A DNA stretch of 64,000 nt from Candidatus Methylomirabilota bacterium. Lineage in GTDB: Bacteria; Methylomirabilota; Methylomirabilia; Rokubacteriales; CSP1-6. The DNA lies in NCBI GenBank assembly GCA_035764725.1, contig DASTYT010000124.1, positions 27,928 through 91,927 on the forward strand, in the 5' to 3' direction. The position numbers were made by a program, and so were the translations under genes. This document shows, in pieces, positions 44,871 to 55,200 of this stretch; position 1 is the stretch's first letter; each line of letters starts with the position of its first letter. The notes below the pieces were generated by a model. That model saw only the letters and a program-made list of their open reading frames with translations. It was not told where the DNA came from and made no database searches.

Positions 44871-46639
44871 CAGGCTTTCCCTCCACGTCGATTCTTCGCG
44901 GCTGATTTGCTCGACGGTCGCCGCGAGCGGCGACCTCTGTATGGAGGCTGCGCATCTTTGGAGTTGGCGCGCCCGTTCTTGGAGTAGCCGCGCCCGTTCT
45001 TGGAGGTCACGAGCCCGTTCTCTCGGTCGCGGGCGCGGGCGGCGGTGTCGCGACGACGAGGATCGCCATAGCCGCCCCCGCCCGCGGACTCCACGACAAA
45101 CGTGGCGCCCGGCAGCACCGGCACCCCGACCTCCTTGGTCTTGAGGAAGCGCGTCTTGCCCTTCGCGACCACCCGATAGCGATGGGGCAGGCCGTCCTTG
45201 CCGCCGAGGATCCCGTACGATGGGTGCCGCACCCCGTCGCCGGCGGTGTTCGCGCGGCCCTCGGCACTGGTCTCGACGCGCAGGGTGAGGAGGGAGCCCA
45301 CGCCGCCGCGGTGCTGTCCATCGCCCGCCGAGTCCGGCCGGAACTCATGCCGCGCGAAGAAGAGCGGGAAGCGCGTCTCGGCCACCTCGACGCTGCCGAA
45401 CTTGATCCCGCCCGCGGCCTGGCCCTCGCCCGCGGTCTCCCAGCCATCGCCCACCGCGCAGGCGCCACCGCCGCCCCGCGCGTGGAAGAGGTGCCAGATG
45501 AAGGGCCGCCGCGTCCGCGGGTTCACCCCGGAGATGGCGATGCGGAAGCGCCGCGACCAGCCCGCGAGGACGCGGTCGGGGCAGCTCTTGGCCAGCGCCT
45601 TGATCACGGCCTCCGCGATCTCCTGCGCGCAGTGGTTGGTGGCCAGGGTGACCGGGGCGGGGGGGTACGGCCACACCACGGAGCCCTGTCGCGCCTTGAC
45701 CGTCACCGGCCGGAACGTGCCCTCGTTCTTCGGCGTGCGCGGGTCGATGAGGTACGCGAGCGCCATGTGCACGGCGGAGATGGTGTTGGGGTAGGACGAG
45801 TTCACGAAGCCAATCACCTGGTCGTGACTGTCGCTCAGATCGACCACCAGCGAGTCGCCCTTCTTGGTGACGGTGGCGCGGAGGGCGATGTCCTCGATCC
45901 CGTGGCCATCGTCGTCGAGCACCGACTCACCCTTGAACACGCCGTCCTTCCATTCGCGGATGCAGGCGCGGGCCTGACGCTCCGCCCCGTCCAGCACCTC
46001 GCCGACCGCGGCAAGCACGGTGGGAAGCCCATACTCCTCGATCAGGCGCAGGATGCGCCGCTCGCCCATCCGCGTGGAGCCGATCATGGCGTTGAGGTCG
46101 CCCTTGAAGTCGCGCGGGTGGCGCACGTTGAGGGCGACCGTCTCCAGCACGTCGTCCCGCAGCGTCCCCGCGTCGTAGAGCTTCAGCGGAGGAATGCGCA
46201 CGCCCTCGTGCCAGATCTCGGTGGCGCCCGGGTTGTAGCCGCCGTGGGTGGCCCCGCCGATGTCGTGCTGATGCGCGCGGTTGATGGACCAGAAGACGAG
46301 CTGGCCCTCCGCGAACACGGGAAGCAAGACGGTGAGATCGGGAAGGTGATTGTTGCCGTGGTACGGGTCATTCAGGAGAAAGAGGTCTCCGGGACGGATG
46401 CGCCCCGCGAAGTACTCCGCCACCGACTGCACCGCCCACGGCAGCGCGCCCACGTGGATGGGCACGTGCTCGGCCTGGGCGGCGAGACGGCCGAGGCCAT
46501 CGAAGACCGCGGTGGAGAAGTCGCGGCTCGAGTTCAGGATCTGCGAATAGGCGGTACGGAGCATGGCCTCGCCCATCTCCTGGACGATGGCCTCGAGCCG
46601 GTGCTGGATGACGGAGACGGTGATGCGGTCGGGTGTCAT
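44870..46639 (-). CDS. Hydantoinase/oxoprolinase family protein, subunit B (HyuB type), with a basic repeat tail
   Basis: The 589-residue partner of HyuA. It begins RITVSVIQHRLEAIVQEMGE, has LLNDPYHGNNHLPDL near 98 and GGGYGDPRRRD near 536, typical of the family. The last 45 residues are unlike the family: a Lys/Arg/Ser/Asn-rich tail with three near-identical 7-residue units (SKNGRGY, SKNGRAN and a related one) encoded by tandem 21-base repeats. ATG 46639 was chosen; a frame to 46732 would read past the divergent promoter. The tail may bind RNA, DNA or a partner, or be a recent expansion. Confidence 0.92.
   Translation of the reverse strand: MTPDRITVSVIQHRLEAIVQEMGEAMLRTAYSQILNSSRDFSTAVFDGLGRLAAQAEHVPIHVGALPWAVQSVAEYFAGRIRPGDLFLLNDPYHGNNHLPDLTVLLPVFAEGQLVFWSINRAHQHDIGGATHGGYNPGATEIWHEGVRIPPLKLYDAGTLRDDVLETVALNVRHPRDFKGDLNAMIGSTRMGERRILRLIEEYGLPTVLAAVGEVLDGAERQARACIREWKDGVFKGESVLDDDGHGIEDIALRATVTKKGDSLVVDLSDSHDQVIGFVNSSYPNTISAVHMALAYLIDPRTPKNEGTFRPVTVKARQGSVVWPYPPAPVTLATNHCAQEIAEAVIKALAKSCPDRVLAGWSRRFRIAISGVNPRTRRPFIWHLFHARGGGGACAVGDGWETAGEGQAAGGIKFGSVEVAETRFPLFFARHEFRPDSAGDGQHRGGVGSLLTLRVETSAEGRANTAGDGVRHPSYGILGGKDGLPHRYRVVAKGKTRFLKTKEVGVPVLPGATFVVESAGGGGYGDPRRRDTAARARDRENGLVTSKNGRGYSKNGRANSKDAQPPYRGRRSRRPSSKSAAKNRRGGKA
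44959..45021 (-). repeat. Three 21-base tandem units in the 3' end of the hyuB-like gene
   Basis: On the + strand each unit begins TGGAG and ends CCGTTCT (44959-44979, 44980-45000, 45001-45021). They encode the SKNGR units in the HyuB tail. Copy number may vary by slippage. Confidence 0.8.
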
Positions 46640-46648
46640 GCCCGCTAA

Positions 46649-46678
46649 TTTACATCGTCGAGAGGCCCGCGGTATACT
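46649..46678 (+). promoter_or_regulatory. Sigma70-type promoter for the second sugar importer
   Basis: TTTACA (46649-46654), 18 bases, TATACT (46673-46678); each hexamer has 5 of 6 consensus bases. The start would be near 46685, giving a 60-base leader with AAAGGAGG before the ATG at 46747. The interval 46640-46746 is divergent with the hyuB-like gene. Confidence 0.65.
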
Positions 46679-46746
46679 GCCGCCGCCCGAGGCCTCGATC
46701 GCGCGCCCGGCGCGCCCTCTCAATCCTGCCAAAGGAGGTAGGAAGC

Positions 46747-48162
46747 ATGTCCCAGAGTCGCCGCGAGTTCCTCAAGACTTCGGCCGTCGGCGCCGGCGCC
46801 GCCGCGGGCTCCCTCGCGTTTCCCATGGTGTCGCGCGCCCAGCAGAAAAAGCTCACGGTGTGGTGGAACCGGGGTTACTACAAGGAAGAGGACGAGGCGA
46901 TGCTCAAGATCGCCGAGGACTTCCGCAAGGCGAAGAACGTCGACCTCGACATCTCGTTCACCATCCAGGAAGACCTCCTGAAGAAAATCATCAGCGCGAT
47001 GACGGCGCGCCGCTGCCCCGACGTGGCCTTCTGCTTCTACAATGACTGGGAGGTCATCCCGAAGTACGCGTGGGAAGGCAAGCTCGTCGAGACCACCGAC
47101 CTCATCAACGAGCTCAAGCCGCGCTACATCGAGAAGTTCCTGCCGGTGGCCAACGTGTACGACAACGTGGCCAAGAAGCGCGCGTACTACGGCGTCCCCA
47201 TCGAGTGCCAGACCATGCACATCCACTACTGGAAGGATCTCGTGAAGGAGGCGGGGCTGAACGACGACCCCGCCAAGATCCCCATGGACTGGAACGGCTA
47301 CTGGGACTTCTGGAAGAAGGCGCAGGACAACCTCCGCAAGAAGGATCCCGCGAAGTACGGGAAGGTGTACGGCCTCGGCGTCACCGAGTCCTCCAGCGCC
47401 TCCGACACCATCTACAACTTCGAGATGGCGCTGCTCTCGTTCGGGGGCACGGTGTTCTCGGAGGACGGCAAGGTGGTCGCCGACGACCCGAAGAACCGCG
47501 AGGCCATCGTGAAGACGCTCAAGTTCTTCGCCGAAATGTTCAACTCCGGCTACGTGCCGCCGGACACCCTGAACTGGTCGGACGGGGACAACAACGCCAA
47601 CTTCCACTCCAAGTCCATCGTGATGACGCCGAACCCGTCCGTCTCGATCCCGGCGCATCACTTCTTCAACAACCCCGACAACTACTTCAACAAGTCGGCG
47701 ACGATCGAGTGGCCGGACGGGCCGGACGGCCGGAAGCCCACCTACATGGTGGCGGTGAAGACCATCATCATTCCCAAGGACTCCACCAACAAGGACGTGC
47801 CGCTCGCCAAGGAGTTCATCAAGTTCGTACTGGAGCCCCAGCGCTTCACCGAGTACATCAAGGGCGCCAACGGCCGCTGGTTCCCCGCCTTCAAGGACGT
47901 CGCCTCCGACCCCTTCTTCTCCAAGGGCCAGGCGGGCAAGGGGGGCGCGGTGGATCCGCACCTGCCCACCGTGACCAAGATCTATCTCGAGCGGCCCACC
48001 CGGGTCTTCGAGCACTACAAGAATCCGGCGAACTCGCAGATCTACGCGGAGAACGTCTGGGGCAAGGCTATGGCGCGCACCAACGTCGACAAGTGGACCC
48101 CGGAGAAAGCGGCCGACGAGGCGATCGGCCGGGTCAAGACCATCGTCGCCCAGTGGCGGTAG
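46747..48162 (+). CDS. Sugar ABC transporter solute-binding protein (family 1, Tat-exported)
   Basis: A 471-residue binding protein. The twin-arginine signal SRREFLKTSAVGAGAAAG is at residues 4-21, with a cleavage site near VSRAQQ. The mature part begins KKLTVWWNRGYYKEEDEAM. The ATG has a near-perfect AAAGGAGG ahead of it. Two permease genes follow and no ATPase gene. It differs in sequence from the binding protein at 35693, so the two importers differ in substrate. Confidence 0.92.
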   Translation: MSQSRREFLKTSAVGAGAAAGSLAFPMVSRAQQKKLTVWWNRGYYKEEDEAMLKIAEDFRKAKNVDLDISFTIQEDLLKKIISAMTARRCPDVAFCFYNDWEVIPKYAWEGKLVETTDLINELKPRYIEKFLPVANVYDNVAKKRAYYGVPIECQTMHIHYWKDLVKEAGLNDDPAKIPMDWNGYWDFWKKAQDNLRKKDPAKYGKVYGLGVTESSSASDTIYNFEMALLSFGGTVFSEDGKVVADDPKNREAIVKTLKFFAEMFNSGYVPPDTLNWSDGDNNANFHSKSIVMTPNPSVSIPAHHFFNNPDNYFNKSATIEWPDGPDGRKPTYMVAVKTIIIPKDSTNKDVPLAKEFIKFVLEPQRFTEYIKGANGRWFPAFKDVASDPFFSKGQAGKGGAVDPHLPTVTKIYLERPTRVFEHYKNPANSQIYAENVWGKAMARTNVDKWTPEKAADEAIGRVKTIVAQWR

Positions 48163-48177
48163 GAGTCCCGATTCACC

Positions 48178-49068
48178 GTGGCTAACGGCCTGGCGTCCGC
48201 CAAGACTCCGGGCATGTTCTCGCGGGGCGTGACCGCGGCGGCCGGTGTCCTGTCGCCGCGGTCACACAACCTCCAGGGGCTCCTCTTCTCGCTGCCCCTG
48301 ATCCTGCTGTTCCTCGCCTTCGTGGTCTATCCGCTCTACTTCGAGGTCACCCAGGCGCTCGATCGGTACACCTACGAGGTCCTGTTCAACGACCCGATCT
48401 ACGTGCAGACGGTGATCAACACCCTCGTGTACGTAGGGGTGGCGGTGAACGTGAAGCTCTTCCTCGCCCTGCTCCTCTCCGGGCTTCTCGAGTCCGATGG
48501 GCGTGCCACCCGTTTCCTGTCCGCGATCTTCCTCCTCCCGTGGGCGATCCCCGTGCTCCCCGGCATCCTGTCGGTGCGGTGGATGATGTCCTCCCAGTGG
48601 GGCATCCTGAATCTCATCAGCGAGGACCTGGGCTTGGGCACCCATCACTGGCTCGCCTCGCGCTGGACGGCGATCGGCGCCCTCATCCTCTTCCACATCT
48701 GGAAGTACCTGCCGTTCTGGACCGTGATCATCCTCGCCGCCCGCCGCGGCATCCCGCGGCAGCTCTACGAGGCGGCCTCCATCGACGGGGCGGGCGTGTT
48801 CCAGACCTTCCGCCACATCTCGTTCCCGCTGCTCGCCGGCATCTACCTCATCTGCTCCTTGCTTTCGATGGTGTTCACCCTGGGCGACTTCACCAATGTC
48901 CAGCTGATGACGGGGGGAGCGCCGGGCGACTCCACCCACGTACTGGCCACCCTGGCCTACCGGTACACGTTCCGCCTCGGCAAGATCGACTGGGGCGTGG
49001 GCGTCTTCGCCACCGCGCTCCCCGTAACCCTCCTCTTCATCTTCATCCTCATAAAGAAGATCAAGTGA
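48178..49068 (+). CDS. Sugar ABC transporter permease (MalF/UgpA type)
   Basis: A 296-residue inner-membrane subunit with about six helices and the EAA loop QLYEAASIDGAGVFQTFRHI near residue 198. GTG start at 48178, 15 bases after the binding-protein stop. The stop overlaps the start of the next permease (GTGA). The N-terminus (about 25 residues) is hydrophilic. Confidence 0.9.
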   Translation: MANGLASAKTPGMFSRGVTAAAGVLSPRSHNLQGLLFSLPLILLFLAFVVYPLYFEVTQALDRYTYEVLFNDPIYVQTVINTLVYVGVAVNVKLFLALLLSGLLESDGRATRFLSAIFLLPWAIPVLPGILSVRWMMSSQWGILNLISEDLGLGTHHWLASRWTAIGALILFHIWKYLPFWTVIILAARRGIPRQLYEAASIDGAGVFQTFRHISFPLLAGIYLICSLLSMVFTLGDFTNVQLMTGGAPGDSTHVLATLAYRYTFRLGKIDWGVGVFATALPVTLLFIFILIKKIK

Positions 49069-49910
49069 TACGGGAACGGCTCGGGGTCACGGTGGTGCGA
49101 GGGGTCCTGCTGGCCATCGTGGCGGGGTGGACGCTCTTCCCCATCTATTACATGGTGTCGCTGGCGATCACCCCCTGGAGCGACCTCTTCCGGCCCGTCT
49201 ACTTCGTCAAGCATCCCACCCTGGACAACTTCAAGTTCGTGCTCTTCCAGGAGAGCCCGTTCGTGAAGTACTTCTGGCGCTGGCTCGCCAACAGCCTCCT
49301 GGTTTCCGGCGCGGTGATGGTGGCGGTGCTCGCGGTGGCGGCCATGGGAAGCTACGCGCTGGGCCGGATCCGTTTCGGGCTCGGACGGCTCGTCTCGGGG
49401 ATGACGCTCTTCACCTACATCATTCCGGCGTCGTTCCTGTCCATTCCCTTCTTCAAGATCATGGGCGACTACGATCTCCTCGATACCTACTGGGCACTGA
49501 TCTTCGCCATGACGACGTTCGCGGCGCCCTATGCCCTCTGGGTGCTCTGGGACTACGCCAAGACCATCCCCGCCGAGATCGACGAGTCGGCGGCCATCGA
49601 CGGCGCGGGGTCGCTCTCCATCTTCTTCCGGATCTATCTGCCCCTCATCACGCCGACCCTGATCGCGGTGGGCACGTATGCCTTCTTCTTCGCGTGGAAC
49701 GAGTACCTCTACGCGGTGCTGCTGCTGCAGGGGGAGAGCATGATCACCCTGCCAGTGGGCATGGGGAACTTCCTGACGTCGGACGACGCGCCGTGGAATC
49801 TCCTGATGGCGCTGTCGGTGATCTACTCGATCCCGCCCGTGATCTTCTACTACATCTTCCGCCGCTACCTCACCCACGGCCTCGTGTCGGGGGCGGTGCA
49901 GGGCACCTAG
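49065..49910 (+). CDS. Sugar ABC transporter permease (MalG/UgpE type)
   Basis: A 281-residue permease, EAA loop near residue 182 (EIDESAAIDGAGSLSIFFRI), with six helices and a C-terminal SGAVQGT typical of MalG-like proteins. GTG at 49065 is chosen; it overlaps the previous stop by 4 bases, while a longer frame to 48540 would cover the previous gene. It ends 4 bases before the convergent CoxL-like gene. Confidence 0.9.
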   Translation: MIRERLGVTVVRGVLLAIVAGWTLFPIYYMVSLAITPWSDLFRPVYFVKHPTLDNFKFVLFQESPFVKYFWRWLANSLLVSGAVMVAVLAVAAMGSYALGRIRFGLGRLVSGMTLFTYIIPASFLSIPFFKIMGDYDLLDTYWALIFAMTTFAAPYALWVLWDYAKTIPAEIDESAAIDGAGSLSIFFRIYLPLITPTLIAVGTYAFFFAWNEYLYAVLLLQGESMITLPVGMGNFLTSDDAPWNLLMALSVIYSIPPVIFYYIFRRYLTHGLVSGAVQGT

Positions 49911-49914
49911 CCGC

Positions 49915-52245
49915 CTAGCCGGCGAGACCCGATCCCCGCGCCTTCGCCAGGGCCTCCCACAGCCGCGCGCGCGTCACCGGCACTCGCGTGATCTCCACCC
50001 CGAGGTCGGCGAGGGCATCCTCCACCGCGTTGGCGATGGCGGCGGGCGGCGCGATGATGCCGCTCTCCCCCACGCCCTTGATCCCGAGCTCGTTGCGGGT
50101 CGATGGAAAGGCCACCGTCATGGTCTCGAGCGCGGGGAGATCGGCGGCGGCGGGCAGCGCGTAGTCCATGAAGCTCCCGGTGAGAAGCTGCCCCGACTCG
50201 TCGTGCACCAGCTCTTCCATGAGCGCGGTCCCGATGCCCTGCGCGACCGCGCCCTGGAGCTGGCCCTCCACGACCAGCGGATTGATGGCCCGCCCGCAGT
50301 CGTGGAGCGCGAGGTAGCGGAGCACGCGCACCGCACCGGTGTCCGTGTCGACATCCACCGCGCAGGCGTGGGCGCCGAAGGCGAACGTGACGGACTCGGG
50401 CGCGAAGTAGCCGCAGACCTGTAGCCCGGGCTGCCCCTCGCGCACGAGCGTCTTGCTCCGGGCCGCCGCGCGCGCCACCTCGCCCAGGCCGAGGCTGCGC
50501 GCCGGCATGCCCGTCACGTGCACGCGCCCGCCCGCAAGCACGATGTCGGCCGGCGCGCACTCCAGCAGCTCCGCGGCGACGCGGCGCGCCCGGGCCGCCA
50601 CCTCGCGGGATGACTTGGCCACCGCGGGACCGGCGTTCGCGGCCACGCGGCTGCCTCCCGTCCCGTTGCCGAAGGGCAGGCTCGCGGTGTCGCCCGCCAC
50701 CACCGAGACGCGCGCGAGGTCCACGCCCAGCTCGGCGGCGGCGATCTGCGCCATCGTCGTCTCGTGCGCCTGCCCCTGCGACGATACGCCAATGGTCACC
50801 TGGACGTTGCCCGCGGTGTCCACGCGCACGTCGGCACCCTCGTAGGGGCCCACGCCCGTGCCCTGCACGTAGCAGCCGAGCCCGATACCGAGGCGCGAGG
50901 GGCCCGCCCGCCGCTCCGCCTGGCGCTTGCGCCAGCCGGCATAGTCGAAGGCCTCGAGCAGGCGCTCGAAGGACGCCGGGTAGTCGGCCGGATCGTAGGA
51001 CACGGGCGTGCCGTCGCGATAGATGAGACCGGTGCGATAGGGCATCGCGTCCGGAGGCACGAAGTTGCGACGGCGGATCTCCGCGGGATCGAGGCCGAGC
51101 CGGCGCGCGGCGCGGTCGAGCAGGCGCTCCATCACGAAGGCCGCCTCCGGACGACCCGAGCCGCGATACGCGCCGCCGAAGAGCGAGTGGGAGACGACGT
51201 TCTGCCCCGACGCGGCGAGGTGCGGCACGCGGTAGGGGCCGGGCAGGTGATTGATCGTGTTGCGCGTGATCACCTCGCCGAGGGGGAGGTAGGCGCCGTG
51301 GTCGCGGGCGAAGCGCGTCTCGATCGCCGCGATTCGCCCCTCGCGGTCCACGCCGAGCCGCGCGCGGTGGCGCTGGCCGCGATCGGGCGAGCCCGACAGG
51401 AAATGCTCGCGCCGTGTCTCCATCCAGCGTACGGGCCGGGCGAGCCGCCACGCCGTCGCGGCGAGGATCAGATCCTCGGCGTAGGCGTGCCCCTTGATGC
51501 CGAAGCCGCCGCCGGAATCGGTGCAGATGATCCGCACGCGCTCTTCGGGAAGCGCCAGCGCCGCCGCGACCGCGGCACGCAGGCCATACGGCCCCTGGCT
51601 GGGAATCCACACCGTGAAACGCCCGTCGGGCCCCTCCGGCACGATGAGGATGCCGCGCGGCTCGATCGGCGCGCCGACCACCCGTGCCAGCTCGAGCTCG
51701 GCCTCGACCACGACCGCCGCGGTGTCGAGGGCGGGCCCCGGCTCGCCGACCTGGGCGGTGGACGCGCCCGCCTGATTGTCCGACCAGTCCTCGAAGACGC
51801 GCGGCGCCCCGGGGGCGGAGGCGCTCGCGAGATCGGGCGCCGCCGGCAACGGGATCCATTCGACCATCACCGCTTCCGCGGCGTCCACTGCCTGGACCGC
51901 GGTGTCGGCCAGCACCACCGCGACGACCTCGCCGGGGTGCCGGGCGATGGGCTCGCCGAACACCGACTGGGGCGCGCTCCGGAAGGACGCCGGGGAAGGG
52001 GTGGCGGCGGGGATGGGCGCCTTGCACTCGGGCAAATCCGCCGCCGTGTACACCGCGACGACGCCGGGCATGGCGCGCGCGGCGGCGAGGTCGATGCGCT
52101 CCACCCGGGCATGGGCGTGGGGGCTCCGGACGAAGGCCGCGTGGAGACATCCGGGAAGGTTCATGTCATCGACGTAGCGGCCCCGTCCGGTGATGAAGCG
52201 CTGATCTTCCTTGCGAAGGGCGGCGTGACCGAAGGCGGGCGGCAT
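49915..52245 (-). CDS. Xanthine dehydrogenase family molybdopterin-binding subunit (CoxL-like form II)
   Basis: The large subunit of a molybdenum hydroxylase, of 776 residues. The N-terminal part begins GHAALRKEDQRFITGRGRYV; GGGFGIKGHAYAEDL near 245 and the loop AYRGSGRPEAAF near 365 lie at the active site. True CO dehydrogenase (form I) has AYRCSFR there, so this is a form-II-like enzyme and CO oxidation is unlikely. The catalytic Glu is in GIKGVGESG near residue 725. The medium FAD and small FeS subunits are not next to it, so partners must be elsewhere. Confidence 0.92.
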   Translation of the reverse strand: MPPAFGHAALRKEDQRFITGRGRYVDDMNLPGCLHAAFVRSPHAHARVERIDLAAARAMPGVVAVYTAADLPECKAPIPAATPSPASFRSAPQSVFGEPIARHPGEVVAVVLADTAVQAVDAAEAVMVEWIPLPAAPDLASASAPGAPRVFEDWSDNQAGASTAQVGEPGPALDTAAVVVEAELELARVVGAPIEPRGILIVPEGPDGRFTVWIPSQGPYGLRAAVAAALALPEERVRIICTDSGGGFGIKGHAYAEDLILAATAWRLARPVRWMETRREHFLSGSPDRGQRHRARLGVDREGRIAAIETRFARDHGAYLPLGEVITRNTINHLPGPYRVPHLAASGQNVVSHSLFGGAYRGSGRPEAAFVMERLLDRAARRLGLDPAEIRRRNFVPPDAMPYRTGLIYRDGTPVSYDPADYPASFERLLEAFDYAGWRKRQAERRAGPSRLGIGLGCYVQGTGVGPYEGADVRVDTAGNVQVTIGVSSQGQAHETTMAQIAAAELGVDLARVSVVAGDTASLPFGNGTGGSRVAANAGPAVAKSSREVAARARRVAAELLECAPADIVLAGGRVHVTGMPARSLGLGEVARAAARSKTLVREGQPGLQVCGYFAPESVTFAFGAHACAVDVDTDTGAVRVLRYLALHDCGRAINPLVVEGQLQGAVAQGIGTALMEELVHDESGQLLTGSFMDYALPAAADLPALETMTVAFPSTRNELGIKGVGESGIIAPPAAIANAVEDALADLGVEITRVPVTRARLWEALAKARGSGLAG

Positions 52246-52273
52246 CGCGGTGAGCGAGTATACCGCAGCCGGA

Positions 52274-52282
52274 TGCTAAGAT
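52274..52282 (+). promoter_or_regulatory. Extended -10 promoter for metH, leaderless
   Basis: TGCTAAGAT ends six bases before the ATG at 52289. The predicted transcription start is the A of the ATG, so the mRNA would be leaderless. The only intergenic space (52246-52288) is 43 bases, too short for a cobalamin riboswitch. Confidence 0.45.
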
Positions 52283-52288
52283 ACTGAC

Positions 52289-55200
52289 ATGTCACGAATT
52301 CCGGAGCGCAGCGCGCGCTTCATGGCCGCGTTCCGCGAGCGCATCCTCGTGCTCGACGGCGCCATGGGCACGATGATCCAGGCGCGTAATCTCTCGGCCG
52401 ACGACTTCGGCGGCGCCGCGCTCGAGGGCTGCAACGAGCACCTGACCCTCACGCGCCCCGACGTCATCCGCGAGATCCACGAGGCCTATCTCGACGCCGG
52501 CGCCGATCTGATCTCGACCAATTCGTTCGGCTGTGCCCCCTATGTACTGGCCGAATATGGACTCTCGGACCGGTGCGAAGAGATCTGTCGAGCCGCCGCG
52601 CGCATCGCCCGGGAGGCCGCGGACACCCGATCGACGCTGGAGCGGTCGCGCTTCGTCATCGGCGCCATGGGGCCGGGCACGCGCACGATCACGGTCACCG
52701 GCGGCGTCACGTTCGATGAGGTGCGCGAGGGCTATCGCGCCCAGGCGCGCGGCCTGATTGCGGGAGGCGTGGACGCCCTCCTCCTCGAGACCAGCCAGGA
52801 CACGCTGAACGTCAAGGCCGCCGCCATGGGTGTGCGCGAAGCGATGGCCGAGGCCGGCGTTGGCCTGCCCCTGATGGTCAGCGGGACGATCGAGCCGATG
52901 GGGACCATGCTCGCAGGGCAGGGCGTGGATGCCTTCCACGCCTCGCTGGAGCACCTCGGCCTCTTCTCGATCGGGCTCAACTGCGCCACGGGTCCCGAGT
53001 TCATGACCGACCACCTGCGCTCGCTGGCGGGGCTCGCCACATGCCTGGTGACCGTGTACCCGAACGCCGGACTGCCCGATGAGCGCGGTCACTACGAGGA
53101 GACGCCCGAGAGCCTGGCCCTGAAGATGCGGCGCTTCGTCGACGAGGGCTGGGTCAACATGGTGGGCGGCTGCTGCGGCACCACCCCCGCGCACACGCGC
53201 GCGCTCGCGCGCCTGGTGGAGGGCCATCCGCCGCGCCGTCCCGCCGAGCGCCTCGCCCCCGCGGTCAGCGGCATCGAGGTCGTCTACCCCGCCGACGACA
53301 ACCGGCCCTTGCTGGTGGGCGAGCGCACCAACGTGATCGGCTCGCGCAAGTTCAAGGATCTGGTCGTGGAGGAGCGCTTCGAGGAAGCCGCGGAGGTGGG
53401 CCGCGCCCAGGTGCGCGGCGGCGGCCAGGTGCTGGACGTGTGCCTGGCCAATCCCGACCGCGACGAGCACGCCGACATGCTGCGCTTCCTCGACCGCCTC
53501 ACCCGCAAGGTGAAGGCCCCGCTCATGATCGACTCCACCGATGCCGCCGTCATCGAGGCGGCGCTTCGTCTCTGCCAGGGCAAGGCAATCGTCAACTCGA
53601 TCAACCTCGAGGACGGCGAGGAGCGCTTCGAGAAGGTGGTGCCGCTGCTCCGCGCCTACGGCGCCGCGGTGGTCGTCGGCTGCATCGACGAGAACAAGCA
53701 GCAGGGCATGGCGGTCTCCCGCGAGCGCAAGCTCGAGATCGCCCAGCGGTCGTTCGACCTCCTCACGGGGAAGTACGGCCTGCCCGCGCGCGACCTGATC
53801 TTCGACCCGCTGGTGTTCCCGGTGGGCACCGGCGACGCGAACTACCTCGGGTCGGCGGTGGAGACCATCGAGGGGCTGCGCGCGATCAAGGAGCGCTTCC
53901 CCGAGTCCCGGACCATCCTCGGCATCTCCAACGTCTCGTTCGGGCTGCCCCCCGCGGGCCGTGAGGTGCTGAACGCGGTGTTCCTCTACCACTGCACCAA
54001 AGCCGGGCTCGACTACGCCATCGTCAACACCGAGCGGCTCGAGCGCTACGCCTCGATCCCCGAAGAGGAGCGGCGGCTCGCCGAGGACCTCATCTGGATG
54101 CGGGGCGAGGATCCGGTCGCCGCCTTCGCCGCCCACTTCCGGGGCCGGACCAAGCAGGCGCGGGCGGGCGGCGGCACGCTGCCCCTCGACGAGCGCCTCG
54201 CCCGGTACATCGTGGAGGGCTCGCGTGACGGCCTCATCGCCGATCTGGAGGAGAAGCGGGCGAGCGCCGCGCCGCTCGACATCATCAACGGGCCCCTGAT
54301 GAAGGGCATGGAGGAGGTCGGTCGGCTCTTCAACGACAATCAGCTCATCGTGGCCGAGGTGCTGCAGTCCGCCGAGGCCATGAAGACGGCGGTCGCCCAC
54401 CTCGAGCAGTTCATGGAGAAGGCGGAGAGCGCCACCCGGGGCAGCATCGTGCTCGCCACCGTCAAGGGCGACGTGCACGACATCGGCAAGAACCTCGTCG
54501 AGATCATCTGGAAGAACAACGGCTACCGCGTGATCAACCTCGGGATCAAGGTCCCGCCCGAGGACCTCATCGCCGCGTATCACGCCCACAAGCCGGACGC
54601 CTTCGGCCTCTCCGGCCTCCTCGTGAAGTCGGCGCAGCAGATGGTGGTGACGGCGCAGGATCTCCGCGCCGCCGGCATCGACATCCCCCTCTTCGTGGGG
54701 GGCGCGGCGCTCACGCGGAAGTTCACCGCGACCCGGATCGCCCCCGAGTACCCCGGCGCCACGCTCTATGCCAAGGACGCGATGGACGGGCTCGACCTCG
54801 CCAACCGTCTGTTCAGCGCCACCAGCCGTGACACCTTGCTGGCCGAGATCTCGGCGCAGCAGGAGACCCTCCGCGCGGGCCGCGATGCGGGCGCGGTGGC
54901 GCCGGCGGCGCCCGCCTCGAGCGCCGCGCGCTCCGCCGTCTCCATCACCGTGCCGGTGCCCGCCCCGCCCGACCTCGAGCTCCACGTCCTGCGCGACGTG
55001 CCGCTCAGCCACATCTACCCGTATGTGAATCTCCAGATGCTGCTCGGCAAGCATCTCGGCCTCAAGGGCGCGGTGGGGCGACTGCTCGAAGACGGCGATC
55101 CCAAGGCGCTGGAGCTGCGCGACATGGTCGCCGACCTACAGCGCGAGGCGGCCGCGCGGACCTGGCTGCGGGCCGACGGCCTCTACCGCTTCTACGAGGC

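Noticed and set aside
49915-52245. Carbon-monoxide dehydrogenase large subunit
   Set aside because: The active-site loop is AYRGSGR, not AYRCSFR, and the CoxM and CoxS genes are not adjacent.
52246-52288. A cobalamin riboswitch ahead of metH
   Set aside because: Only 43 bases separate metH from the divergent gene, too short for the riboswitch.
52292-55054. A 920-residue minus-strand frame over metH
   Set aside because: It is the antisense of metH, whose motifs are all present on the + strand.
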